A stretch of 64,000 bases of DNA from Onchidella celtica (lineage: Eukaryota; Mollusca; Gastropoda; Systellommatophora; Onchidiidae): contig OZ007579.1 in NCBI GenBank assembly GCA_963931925.1, forward strand, positions 53,748,757 to 53,812,756, written 5' to 3'. A model generated the notes under the pieces. It ran no database searches. It had not been told where the DNA came from and worked only from the letters and a program-made list of their open reading frames with translations. The position numbers were made by a program, and so were the translations under genes. Positions 24,801-39,200 of this stretch are shown piece by piece. Position 1 is the first letter of the stretch, and every line of letters starts with the position of its first letter.

Positions 24801-27800
24801 GAATGTAGGCATGTGGTCGCCAAGCCAGGTGTAATAATAATAATAATAATAGTGGATGGTATTTATATAGAGCAAATCCATTTAAAATGCTCTATGCGCT
24901 TTACAGAAGCAACATGTCAACCACAGAGTATAATGGAGCACCTGGGAAGCGCTCAACACACTATACTGTTTCTTTCTCTCTCCCTGTCTCGCTCACTCTC
25001 TCTCTCTACCTCTTTCTATCTCAGAGCAAATTGTAATGCAGCCTGTTAGGCGCAGTTCACAACTCACAGCACAAATAATATTTGAATATTTATTAATAAT
25101 AATATATCTATTATATATTTCAGTAACTTGCAATCTTTGGCATGACTAACTAACCAAACTATACACTCTTCAGGCCTTAAATTTGGCAGGAAGGTGGCAA
25201 TTGAGATAAGGAAGATGATGACTATAATTAAAAGTTGCTTACTTCAAGCATGTATTTTTAAAAAATGACAATGTTTATTGCTATGTAACATCTGTATTTT
25301 TGCATGTTTGTTTCGTAATGTATAGTACTGTGCATGTCATAAAAAGTAACTGTATCAAGCGTTCAGTTTGGTCCGCAGTGTTTTGGTGCGCACGAGTTCT
25401 GAAGCAAGACTGTAGTTTATTACTTTTATTATATGAGAGAGAGAGAGACTGAGAGAGAGGTGGGGGTGGGGGGGCATCACATGATTGTTTATTCTGGGCA
25501 ATGCCCGGTAGCTCATCTAGTATTTAATAATGAATAATAAATTTTGTTGTTTGCTGGTGAGGGGATGATATGGATAAATTTTAATCTATTAATTTCAGTT
25601 TTGCTCGGGCAGCAGCCTGTTTGGCCTGCTCTTTACGATTTCCAACTGCCAAGGTATCTTTAACGTGCACAAATTTTTCGTCCTTATCCGAGAAGTCTAG
25701 GTACTTGATCCTACCCCCCCCCCCCCCCCAATAGGATTGGGGAGTTGAAAATATGAGAAAAATCCCAATTTCCAACATGCCTGCACTGCCCGGGTTTTGA
25801 ACCCGGGACCCTTGGCATGAGAGGCGAGCACCTTGCCTCTAGACCACCTTGTCCCCAGGTGTAGACATAAAGCATATGCTGTATGGCAATTAGTGGTGAT
25901 CAATGACCGTGCTACATGTAATAATTATCGCACATCACAGGTTGTGACCAGGCAGTGCACGTGTCTAACGAAGCTGCACGGTTGTAGCCTTCATGGCCTG
26001 CCCCACAGTTTGCCTCAGTGAGTGATGAGTCGTCACTTTGAACTGACTCTATGTAGTGTGCTGTCACGGCTTGTGGTCAGTAGGGAGAGAAAGCATACTA
26101 GGCCAAAGTGAAAGATGGCCAGGTGGGGCCACAACTTGCAAGGCGGGCATGGTGGGCGTGTAGTAACAAACAAAGAACAGTATTACCAGACTCCCAACAG
26201 GTTGTTTTGCCGACGCTCCTACAATTTGCCTTAGGCGCTCAAAATCATTTCTCCTGCTATAGCAGGTGTTTTGATTATTGATTGCCGTTATTCGAATATT
26301 TTATTATATGTCTCATATAGCAGAAAAAAACGGGCATTTAAAATGTTCTCGCTGTCGGCAAGGTCTCGTTATTAGCGGTGTCGTTAAATATGGTGGTCCA
26401 CTGTATGTGATTTTATCCTTGATTATGTATGTGTACAGAGAAATCCTGAAAATCATTTTTTTCTAAAACTAGCAGAAAGATACTCAAGTCCTTCCGGCTA
26501 TGAACAACTTAAAGACTTATCATTTCACTGAGATTTATGCAATTATGGCAGACATTATCTCACCATTATCTATACTTTGTTATGGCTTTGTTAATATTTC
26601 AGTGAGTGGTTGTCTGAATATCCCAGCATTAGAGAATGTATAATCCTAATTTTGGTGATTTAAATTTAAATATCTGTATTTTTCTCTGTGTATGCTCAGG
26701 TATTGGAAGATGGCACATTTGTTTCACCCAAGAATTCTCGCCTGGTCTACGGGTCGATGACTTTGCTCCGTGCTCAGATTGTGAGTGATTGTGCCATTGC
26801 TCTGTCCAAGGCTGTTACCATAGCAACCAGATACAGTGCTGTGCGCAGGCAGTCGGAGATCAACTCTGGGTAAGGAAACACTTTCTGTGATCTTATTCCA
26901 ACTTTTTTATATGAAACATTGGAAATCTTTATTGCATGTATGTACAGGGAAACAAAAATACCAGTGGTCTGTTAGACAAAGCAAGAGCAATTGTCATGGG
27001 AACAAATTAGCCAGACTGCATAGAATTTTACATTAGGAGGAAACACCTGACATACACAATATTCAGGGAATTTAATATATTATTTAGTATGAAAATTGCC
27101 CAGGATTCTGTGTTTCGTGGAGTACAATTTGCCTTTATAAGACATATTTTGTACATAGCCAGTTTTTGTCTTTCAAATAGCGACTCAGATAACTGACTGC
27201 TGGTATAGTGCCGTTAATGACTCAGAAATCTGACTCCTGGTATAGTGCCATTAACACTTAAAGTATCGCCGGCGACAAAAGTCGCCAGTACCGCACATGC
27301 TTAAAATACCACTGGCGACTTTTTCCGCCAACACCGATGAGGGAATTTATTCAGAAATTGACCCATTTCAGCAGAGCTGGCTCAAGGATTTTGAAGAAGA
27401 GGGTGTGAGTACTGGGTGAAGATTTCATGGCATTCTCTCCAGTCGTTTTCTCTCAAGAATTTTTTAACATACGCCACCTAAATTTTGGCTTGTTCATACC
27501 AGGGCTGCGGTATTTAAGGGGTATTCTGTGAAATTGGGTGCGGTACTTTAAGTGTTAATGGCTCAGAAATCTAACTGCTGGTAGTGCCATTAATGACACC
27601 AGGTGACTGGTTCTAGAGGTGAGAACATGACAGGTAGAACAAGCCATGTTGACCTGACACATTTATTGTCTTGATGGAAAGTCATGAATAAGAGCTAATT
27701 TAAATAATCCAGGAGAAATGGAACAGAAGCGAAGATGATCTGTCTGTAATCTGTATGCACATTGAGTGAGGAAGGGGGGTGGGGGTTGCACATGTGCACA

Positions 27801-30153
27801 AACACAAAGTAAGACACAATATCGTTCATCTTAAATTTGAAATGTCCAGCTCAAGCATATTACCTTTTCTACAGATGTTAAAATTTTTGGGAAAAACCAG
27901 GAATCCTGAATTTTTTAATTTGTCAAGTGATCCTTTCAAAAGACAGGAAATTGTTTCAAAGCTTTATATCAATATCATGTCATTCATATGTCTTTTTCAA
28001 TAATAAAAGGCCAAAGATATTTTAAAATCACTTTTTTTTTGATAAATTGAAAGTTTAGACCTTTCTGCACATACTGTAGACATATACAAATATCAGAGTA
28101 AAATTCAAAGTGGAAAATGTATCAACATTGCAGAAACAAAATGTGTTAAGTTGGGTGAACGCTCCTTGATGATAAAATGTGCTAGTCCGGTCTGAGCCTC
28201 ATCAGCTGCCTGGTACTTGCCATGCTAATGTTTGCATAATGCTGTAGTCACTGCATCTGCCACTTATTTACATCACTCGTTGATGTATGGTCATTTCACT
28301 GTCATGGTTGTCGCGAGCGAGTGAGCGAGGATCAATAATTACGGTCAGAAGGGGGTTAGTAAGATTAACTCACGGCAGACAATTAAGGGAAAGCGTGGAA
28401 TGTTGTGAGTTGGGGATTGGACGAGGCGAGATCGGTGTACTTACAAGTCACTGCACACAGAGAGTCCTAAGGGAACGGACGCAATAGAGAGCCCAGAGGG
28501 CGAACATAAGGGGAGCAGTCGGAAGACTAGTGAGAGTGTTTTTTCCAGTGATGACTGGTAGGTTGAACTATGATTGATAATTAATGTACTATATTCTTCT
28601 GATGACCATGATGTAAATAAGTTATATGCGAGGAGTGTGCAAGTCATGTGCTACTGTATTAATAGATGTGAACTTAAAGCGAGACCTGTACGTTAGGAGT
28701 GTGGATTCCTAGCCTAGCCTGAGTACTGTGTAATACGGTGGAGGTGTGTTACAGAAGAGAGGCGCAGTTGTGTGGTGAGTGAACTGTGGAATGTGTACGT
28801 ACGCGTGATGGTTCGTAATGAGTGGTGAAGTGGATAGTAAGTGTATGATGTTATAGAGATGTAATGTTATTCTTATAGGTGCCGGGGTCGGGCAGTGAGG
28901 CCACCCGCGGTGGACGGACACAGGCCGAGGACAGGCTGTGGAGCCGTGCAGACAAGGGCGTAAGGCTGGCAGGCAGCCCAGCGGCAGTGGCAGTCTGGTT
29001 CGGGGAATTGGGCTAGCTATATTCCTAAGTTATGTACATGATATTATTGTCCTACAAAGTGTACAGGTGTTGATGTTAAATTATGTACATGAGAGTTCGG
29101 TAGTACGACTTATACAGGGGTTGATGTTAGGTCGAGTAAGGGCCTGGGAAATTATGTTGTAAAGCACGGGCTGTACGGTTGTGGAACCGGAGATAGGGTA
29201 ACTGTATGGAAGAATGACCCTTGAATTGTAGTTGAATTGAATAATGTACTGTATGTAATTGAACGTATATATATTAATGTTATAATAAATGTGTGAGCCT
29301 GTTTGGTTGTTTTGTTAAGTGTTATACTTGGTCGTTTGTGATTGTTGTCCTGTCATAATAAGTACATATTCCAGTCTGGAATTTGTTACAATGGTTATGC
29401 AAGTGTTTGTCATTAATAAACTTCTTGGTCATAAAATGTAAATATTTCACACCCCTTAAAGAGATTCTTGATCAGCTGCTCTTTCCTTCACAGTTTTGTA
29501 ACTGTCGCGAGCTGAGTTAGGTCTTTAAAGGATATAACTTTGGACTGCACGAGAGGCAGCTAACTCACATTCAGACTAGTACACCCAAACACACAAGAAG
29601 TTATTAAATAACAAAGGCACGTTTGGTCAGGCCGGCAGGGCCGTAATATTACATGTATTACAAATCTATAAACAACACAAATCAAAACAGATATATTCAA
29701 TATATATATTCAAAGCAACTGATTACCCTCTCAATGCTATATATATGACCTATGTATCTATAACTAACTGTTATTCCGTATCCTAAATTCGACTGCAACT
29801 ATACAACTAATCTACTTATAATTATGTGAATGCGTCACTAATTACTCTAATAACAGAGTCGTCACTGGCAAGTCACCAGACTAACTCTCCAGGAACTATA
29901 GGGGTTCCGATAGCACAATGTAGATGCACGGATGGTCCCAATACGTTATCAAGCTTAAGAAGCACAATTTCTGCTTTATAATTACTTAAGAACAACTACT
30001 ATAAATGGACAATCAATGAATCATTGTAACATCTTAATCACAACGTGTTACTCCCTTAACTAGCCAGAAGCTAGTAATAGTTCTGGCAAGTGCAATGATG
30101 ATATTTCCTATTCACAATACATCAAAATCTTTCTTCGCAGTTCAGAGCTGTGG

Positions 30154-30221
<68 letters not shown>

Positions 30222-33200
30222 TCCCTGCATTAATAACCAGACAGCTACGGATAATTACCATTAGCCACTCACAGAAATGTGGGTGTGATTTCAGGATATT
30301 GCTGTGTGGACTCTTTGGTCCGTCCACCAAGACCTCTCTCTCTCTCTCTCTCTGTCAGCTCTCTAGGTCAGTCCAATCATGCAACGTGGACTGCCTGTCT
30401 ACGTTCTCGCTTATTTCTGGCACTTAGCATCTGCCGGAATACCCCATGAAAGGATGCTGTCTTCTCGTCTGTACTCAATTAATCTTAGCTCAGCACCCTC
30501 TTCTATACTCGTCACAATTGCCAGCGAGATTGCTCCGCAACCCAATCACTTAGCACGCCTATTGGCTAATCACTCCCAGCACGGTATGTTAATTCTGCAC
30601 TATCACCAGTCAGCTGGCCCACTAAACTTGTCTAGTCATGTCCCACCAGACATAACAATATCGGTAATTAATACCTTGCCTCACCCCTACTTCACTTTCA
30701 GAATCACGGACAACAAAACCTTATGCGTGCTTTCTAGTTCCCCACCTTGCAATTTCCTACTCAAAAAAAATCCTACTCACGAGAACCACTCAAGGTCACC
30801 AGTTAAATTCTCGGTGTCTTGATGAGTAAACAAGTCATGACCTCGCATTACATTTTAATCCCTATCTACTCGTGACAGTAACAAGTAAATTGAAACAGTA
30901 TTAGAAAATACTGAACCACAAATTCTTTTTCCGTGCGACACTAATTAAAATTCAGCCCACTTTCACATATTATAATTTATTCATTACAGCTTCTCACATT
31001 CTGGTCACTGATTTGCTTATGAAATGTCTCAGCACTGAATGTCAGATGTGGTGTGGAAAACGCAGTCAAATTCTTTGGATATTTCAAATTCGTTGGACCA
31101 GTGCATGAGACTGTGGTGAAGATATCATAGCAGTGGCAACAGGGGACTGGGGTGAAGATATAGCAGGGACAAGAGGAGACAGGGGTGAAGACATCACAGC
31201 AGGAACAACAAGAAACAGGAGTGAATATATTATAGCAGGAACAACAGGAGACAGGAGTGAATATATCATAGCAGGAACAACAGGAGACAGGAGTGAATAT
31301 ATCATAGAAGAGACAACAGGGGACTGGGATGAAGCTATCATAGCAGGGACAGTGGGAGACAGCGGTGAAGATATCATAACAGAGATAACGGGAGACAGTG
31401 CTTAAGATATCATCACAGAGACAACAGATTTTGTTTGTCAGCTGACAATATGTTAAACGTATCAAACTTTAGCCAATTCATGGATTCATTCCTTTGCCAT
31501 CTGAGCTAGGTGCTTGTATCAGTGGTGGCATTCAACCATTTGTCCTCCTTACTTGAGGAACATTGACCTATAGGCAGTTGGAGAATGAGAAAAAGGGGGT
31601 GGGGGGGGGGGGGGGGAGGGAGATAGTGGGATGTGTGACATCCATTTGTGGGACACTCCGGCAGGATTTCATTCAGCTTTTCTTTTGAAGTGTCACAGTG
31701 TCAATAGTCTGGGCCTTGTGATGGGTTTATCTTTGTGTGGTTTTAGAACTGTGGTTTTTTTTTTGTTGTTGTTGTTTTTATGATTTCATATTTTGATTCT
31801 AAGATGGCAGTACCATACATTCAGTACTGAGATGGCAGTACCACACATTCTGTACTGAGATTGCAATATCACACATTCAACACAGATTGCAATACCATAC
31901 ATTCAATACTAAGATTGCAGTACATGTACCACACTTTCAGTACTGAGATTATTCAGTACTGAGATGGCAGTATACCATACATTCAGTACTGAGATTGCAG
32001 TGCCATACTTTCAGTACTGAGATTGCAGTGCCATACTTTCAGTACTGAGATTGCAGTACTTATCATACATTCAGTATGGAGATTGCAGTACCACACATTC
32101 AGTACTGAGATTGCAGTACCACACATTCAATACTGAGATTGCAGTACCACACATTCAATACTAAAATTGCAGCACCACACATTCAAGACTGAGATGTCAA
32201 TACCACACATTGGATATCGAGATTACAGTACCAGACATTGGATATTGAGATTGCAGCACCACACACTGAATACAGAGATTGTAGTAGCACACACTGAATA
32301 CAGAGATTGTAGTAGCACACACTGAATACAGAGGCTGCAGTACCACACATTGAATATATACAGAAACTGCAGTTTCACACATGAATACAGAGGTTGCAGT
32401 ACCACATATGAATACAGGGATTGCAGTACTATATACTGAATACACAGATTGCAGTGCCGGACATTGAATTTTGAGACTGCAGTATTACACATTGTCAACA
32501 TGATATTAATTCCATTTCAGAGCTGGTGAAGTTCAAGTCCTGGACTTTCAGACCCAACAGTACCGACTGTTTGTTCAGATAGCTACTGCCCATGCCCTGA
32601 CTACAGCTGGCCTAGCCACTACCAGTGCTTACAACAGGGTGTCCAAACAAATTGAAGCAGGAAATCTGGAGGACATGCCAGTTGTGAGTAAATGCTGTTG
32701 ACTGAATCCACGGTAAAGCTTTTATTATCATGCAGGAGAGCAGGACAAGTATTATTAATTATTATCAAGTATAATCTATTATTACCATTAATAATGTCAT
32801 GTAGGTCAACGGAGGGGATTGGTGGAATTGCAGTAGGGAAGAAGTGAAAACAGATCACTCATGTACATTAGGAATTCAATGGGTATCCAGGAAACTGAGT
32901 AGATATTAGCGAGTACTAGCAAGTCAGTGAAAGTGTCAAACAACTCACCTCTGTTAGGTGTTGATCAGCCATGTTATCTTGAGTTTGGCCCCACCTGACG
33001 CGAGTGTGAGTTGGGGAGGGGGCGGTGGTGGTACTAAGAAAATACAGAGACTGTCTCCCTACCTGGGTCAGGCGTAGGTTGGAGACACCAGCATTTGTTT
33101 GAAAAACTTCAGGTTTCTTCCATATAGGATAAACAGTTGTATATGGGCATTATTTTGCTGATGTAACTGATGGCTTTATTACTGGTATCAAGAATTCTTC

Positions 33201-36200
33201 ACCTTTCCGATTATTGTACAGTTAAGTTGGGCTGATCTGATTGGTTTGGAGTCTGCATGAGATTTGTCAATGATGGCTTTATCCAGCTCTTTAGAAATGG
33301 TGAATCATTGTGTGGTATTGAGTTAATCACAGTTGTTTTATTGTTGAGGAAAACAGACCAGGAATGTCTCCTTGTTCAAATGAGAGAACATAAACTTCAG
33401 TCAGTGATATTGGAAAAGAAGAAAAATGTTATATGAAATGAAAATGAAAGATTTAAGACAAGTTGTCTTCTCTCCTCCAGCTTCATGCACTGTCAGCTGC
33501 CCTGAAGGCATTCAGCTCATTTGAGATGATGTATGGCATAGAACAGTGCCGTCTGGCGTGTGGAGGACATGGCTACATGCTGGCCAGTGGCTTGCCCAAA
33601 ATCTACACCAACCAAGTGCCAGCTTGCACATACGAAGGGGAAAACATTGTATTATGTCTGCAGACTGCCAGGTCAGGGATCAATTAGAATGGCACACTTG
33701 TGTATCTTTTATAAGGACATCAACCTTAGTGACAGGGCGTGGTTCTGAATGGTGGTAAATTAAAATGTGACATAAGAAAACAAAAAAAATAGTAAAATGG
33801 TTGTATTTTGCAAACTTGCTGCATACCAAAAAAAAAATAGATCTGTAATATTGTTCATCAGTAGACCAGGTTAAATGAAATCTGTAGACTTGCTAAAAAA
33901 AAACAACATGACAGCATAAATGCAGTGGAGCCTGTAAAATTTGAAGTGGCCGGAAACTGAGTTACAGTTCAATTTACATCTGAGCAGAGAAATAACCACT
34001 GTCTTGCATTTTGCCCCATACCATACATGTAATTACATCCCCTTGCAGATCCTTCCCCTCCCCAACATAGACACACACACACAAAAAAAAAAGCATTGGA
34101 ATCTTTATGAATCATGGGATCTTTTGATTATTTTTTTCTTTAGAAGTGGCTATACTGAAGAAGTAAAACAGAAAAGCAGCATTGAATTTCTTAGGCCTCG
34201 TTGAGCTGTTCTGGTCAGTGAACTCTGTTTCCTGTCTTTATCTTAACGGAATGTATTGTGTGTGCCATCATCAATTGATAAAGACATTCTACCGTGTATG
34301 ATGTTCAAATGCAAGACCGTAGGCCTACTTCATTGTCCCACCTTGCTATCAATTGTGTGGAATTACTATTACGCAATGTAACAATGCCGTACTCGTCTCC
34401 CCCTCCCATTGAGGGTAGTGTGGTGAATGTGTAAACTCTACAGCAACGTATTTGCAGTACTGAAATGCTAAGAACCACATGTAAATAGGGTCTTTGTTCC
34501 CCTGGAGCCTTCCATAATTTTTATGCTTAATACAGTCATTTGATGTTGATGCTGTATAGCTTAGCAAGCTAACTGTATAGCAGAACGGCTCTATATGAGC
34601 ATGATGGGCACACTGTGAGGCTCGTGGTTCTGCTGTGTGTAATTTATGTTCGACGGTATATTGTGTCTTGGCTGTACCTGTCATGGTTACATCAGCAATC
34701 AATAAATTTACTGGTCATAATGTGAGCGCCATCATGCATACGCGTGTTCTTGGCTGAGAAGTGATATCATTGGTCATTGGGGCAGAATCTTGCTTGATGC
34801 AATGGCTCCACCTGTACCACTGCCACCCTCCGCGGCATGTCTCTCGCTTGCTCGTACAGTCACATAAGAGGAAGACTCTGCAGCTTACCCATTGCATCAT
34901 TTTTGGCACCTCTACCCCCCCCCTCAATCGCTGCTTAGAGTAAAAAGTTGTTGAAGAGTCTCGTGTCAGCATGTTTGTGGAAATCGATTTTTATGGCCAC
35001 GAAGCTGGAAGTCCGAAGTTACACTGAGGATGAGTGTGCACGATCAGGTCGATTACCAGGATTGGGGCGGTTCGAACTCAAATTAGCAATAAGTGCTTAA
35101 TAGAGATAAAGAAGGGGAAAAAAGCCTTATTTCAAAATCACGTCAATTTAGCAGACATTCGAAATTCAAAAGTTCAGTTTACATGGACTCCACTGAACTG
35201 TCACTGTTTTCTGCATGTTGAGAAAAACACATTCCACTTTTCAAGGCAAAAACAGTCATAAAAAGTTACACCTTTTGTCTTTTCAAGACTTGATTTGCTA
35301 TGAAAAAAAAAATGCAACAAGGGATGTTTTATGGTGCAGTTGTATACAGAAATCGCTGAACCTTCAGAATAAAACCATTGCTAACACTAACATGTATATG
35401 GTAGTGAGGTCAGAAGATAGGCCTTTGACATATCTCCATAAAGATAAACTGGGTAGGTTCAGATAAATGCAGGATGATTGGTTTATTGAGTAACCCAACC
35501 AGCCACTTAGTCAACCAAAGCTGATAAGCAACACAAACTATTCTGAGGAAGCACTTCAGACAAAGTTATTTTACATAATATTTGCGCCACTAGTTGGAAT
35601 GCTGCAAAAAGTCAGTGTAGTTTGAGATGAATAATCACACTGTGCACACAAGCCAAATGGACATACAGACACACAACAATCTAATGGGGCAGTTAACGTT
35701 TTGTTTCACATTTCCACAGGCTGCAGTCAGAGAGTGTACATACTTAATGTAGTGCACATGGAATATTGGAGTGCACAAGAAATTAGCTCCCTTTTCTATT
35801 CATTCTTTTATTAGGCAGAACAAATTGTTTCCCTCGATTATTTCTCCATTGCCATAGCACCCCCTCCCTTTCCAGCCTAAAGGAAAATGGAAGCTTTTAC
35901 AAGTCTTTAGAAATATGTAGTCAAATAGGTCTGTATAAACAAATAGTTCATGTTCAAATCAAAATTCACGAAAAATAAAGTCCATGTGAAGTAAATTTCA
36001 CTTTCTATGTCACTGCACTGAATTTTGTCTCATCATTGTGACTTCGACCTGTAACTAGGAGGGCCATCTGGTAAAACTTTCACATCAAACAACAGATGTC
36101 TGACAGATTTAGACGTATTGTAGCAGGACTCCAGTTGTCCTCACACCCCCTTGCCCTTTCCCCCCAAAATGGAGGAGAGAGCAAAACAAGAGTTGTCTTT

Positions 36201-39200
36201 CCTAACTTCCAAAAAGTTGGTTGATCCTGATGACAGAGAACGCTTACGTCTTTATCAGGGAAGGTAACATCTATTCTCGCCCGAATCTGGCAGCTCATGA
36301 GAAAAATTGTTAGGACCACAAGCACTTTAGCAGCGGCATTTGCATTGGATTGAAGCTTCAACAATGCTGTGATTAGCATGAGTCTCAGTTTCATCAATGA
36401 TTTCTTGAGGGTTCAAACCACCCTGTCGGCTTCGCCGTTGGTTCCTGGGTGATAAAGAATGCACTGGATATATGTTCAATACCAACCTTTTGCAAGCATA
36501 TACTTTTGGCCTTTTCCTAGGCCATCTTTGGAGAGGTAGTGACCCAAATATTTATGTGTGGCTGAGCAAAGAGGATTTCTCCAGTTTCGTCGTAGGCCTT
36601 GACCTTTGTCTTAAAGACGCTGGAGATTGTTCAGGTGCTGTAAGCTTACCAAGCTGTCATCTCTATAGACTCTGGGAATGTTTTCTTGGGGTGATCCATG
36701 ATTTCTTGAGAAAAGCTAAATGCTGGTGTGATGACAAACAGTGTTTTCTTTGATGAAGTTCGCCCCTATGAGTGCTTAGAGCCAGTTTACCTTGCTACTT
36801 CGGACTGAGACAGATCTGTTTACAAGTATCAGAATCTTCATGAAACCATGACCGTATCAAGATCTGCACATCTCGTTTTCCGGTATTGGCACTGGATAGT
36901 GATGAAGTTCCAGTTGACCAATGATTGTCTGTGCATAATCTCTGCAGATTCTGAAGTTAGTTCTGGTTTTTCCTGGGAATGTCTAGGTTCTTAAATGGTA
37001 TAAATGGAAAGTTGTAAAGGTTGAACTGAGTCAGCTGCCATGTGCCTCTATTAGTAATAGCTTGAAAAGTTTGGTCAAAGTGCTCTTGGGTGTTGATTTG
37101 GCACTAGGCGTGGTTTCAGGAAAATGAGTTCTGTATGGCTTTCATTGGTCAGTTAATAAAATCTGTGTTCAGACCATGGCAATGGTTTTATTGCCAGACT
37201 CTTTACTTAATATTGTTTGCTTTTGTCATCGTTATTGAGGGAGTGGAATGGAAGTGGCTTGTTCTTTTCTTAGAGGATTTTTTGGGGAAATTAGGCTTTC
37301 AGAGCTAGTTGCTGAAAGTTTGAGTCCTGCACCATTGTTCTGCCATATAATCAAAGCAAACCAAAGCTGGCCACTCCTGCTTTCCATTCATATAGCAGTC
37401 ACCATGCACAGCAACACCCCAAACCTTCTGCCATGGTTAGTGTTCAACTCAATACACTCATGAACCAACCATGCCACGGCACTTCTAGGGGACACAGTGG
37501 TCTAGAGGCAAGGTGTTCACCTTTCATGCCGAAGGTACCTGGTTCAAATCCCAGTCAGTGCTGGAAAGTTGGAATTTGGGGATTTTTCTCTTAGTTTCCT
37601 GTCCCTGATTATGTGGTAGGTAGGAGCCAACACCTAGAATACACAGATGTGATTTTTAAAGTCGAGTTTTGATCACCAGTCAGTGTGTAAATTGAGACTC
37701 AGAACGAAGTCTTGTTGGATAAGGATGAAAAATTTGGAGGGCCCGTGTAGGCCTACAAGTTGCACACGTTTAAAGATACTTTGGCATTTCTGAATTGAGA
37801 AGAGCAGGCCAAGCAGGCTGCTGCCCAGACAAAATTAAATAAAAAACTTATCCCTACCACTACCCCCACCCCCCATAAAAAACAACAACCCAAACCCGCT
37901 GGCCAGTGCTGCATTGTGGCGACGACGTGCCTGCTCCAGTTGTAACTGGGCTGCAATGACACAAAGCCAAATTTCCCAAATAGGATTAAAGAATATACAA
38001 GTACAAATACAAGTGCTGTTCTCTTTGGAAAGTACACAAATCTTAGAGAATAAACATTTTCCTAGTATATTTTACATTTCTGTAACTGAAAAACTTGACT
38101 TGATAGATTTCCTGTGTTACTGTACTGATACAGTAGATTCCCATGAACACAGATTTGAGGGAATTCTCCAAAACTTCATCTTATTAAGAATTTACATTAG
38201 ACGATGACATTTGAATATAAGGGAAATAACCCGATTAGTGAATATAAGGGAAATAACCCGATTAGTGTCAAGTTTCTCTCCCTTTGCCACAACAAGCGGC
38301 CATTGGAGCTGGCTACATGCATGTGGTGTTTTGGTGAGATAAAGTGGAAGTACGAAAGAAAGAATGAATAAATGGAATACAGTTCAGGAATGACAGCATG
38401 TGCGGCACCATAAATGTGCAATGTAGAATACTTGTGCCTGGCACATTCCAGTTTCTGGTCTGCCTTGCCCAGTCAGGGGCCAGACAAATCTCAGATGACA
38501 CGGCTGCTGCTAACTTACATACAGAGATAGAGGAAGGATTGATAATTTTTCCACATTGTCGTTAGTGAAGGGGACAGGGTACAGGTGGGAGTCAAAGGTC
38601 ATCCTGAAAAAAGCAAAAACGATAACTGATCCTGTTGCCTGGAGAAATGGAAAACTTAAATCCTGTTCACATAATCAAGTGCCTTGAATTTTTTGTTGAT
38701 GACAAATGATGTTATTTTGACTTCATGTAGATCTCAATAAATAAAGGAATAAATTCTGGGATATTGAGTTTGTGGCATGAGGGGATGTTTCATGTCAAGG
38801 GGAGGCTATCCATGTTCAATTAAATGCAGTCTGTTGTTTTTTTGCTGTGGATCTGACGTTATTGTCAGTGTGAGAATTTGTTACAGAGAAGATTTCTAAT
38901 GTCTTTGTACTGATAAATTTCTGCCATGGATTTGCCAGGTTTTTGATGAAATGTCAAGCAGCAGCTGCCAGAGGAGACAAACTTCCAAGTTTTATCAGTT
39001 ACTTACAAACAGCCAAAGGGGGCCAAAGTAAACTGTCAGAGAAGATGGAGTTGGATCACATCATTGCTGCTTATGAACACCGAGCGGCCAGGTAAATTGA
39101 CTGGACTGGACGATACTCATACCCTTTTCTTTAAGATTTTATTCTCTTTTGTGTTAAACATTTTGTCCTATGAATATTTCTTTCTTTTTTCTGTAAAACT

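Noticed and set aside
30095-30822. Two overlapping plus-strand frames around the CT repeat
   Set aside because: They lie inside a solo LTR and include the microsatellite; no protein motif.
32197-32501. Cys/Tyr-rich minus-strand frames
   Set aside because: Artefacts of the 28-bp array ahead of E6.
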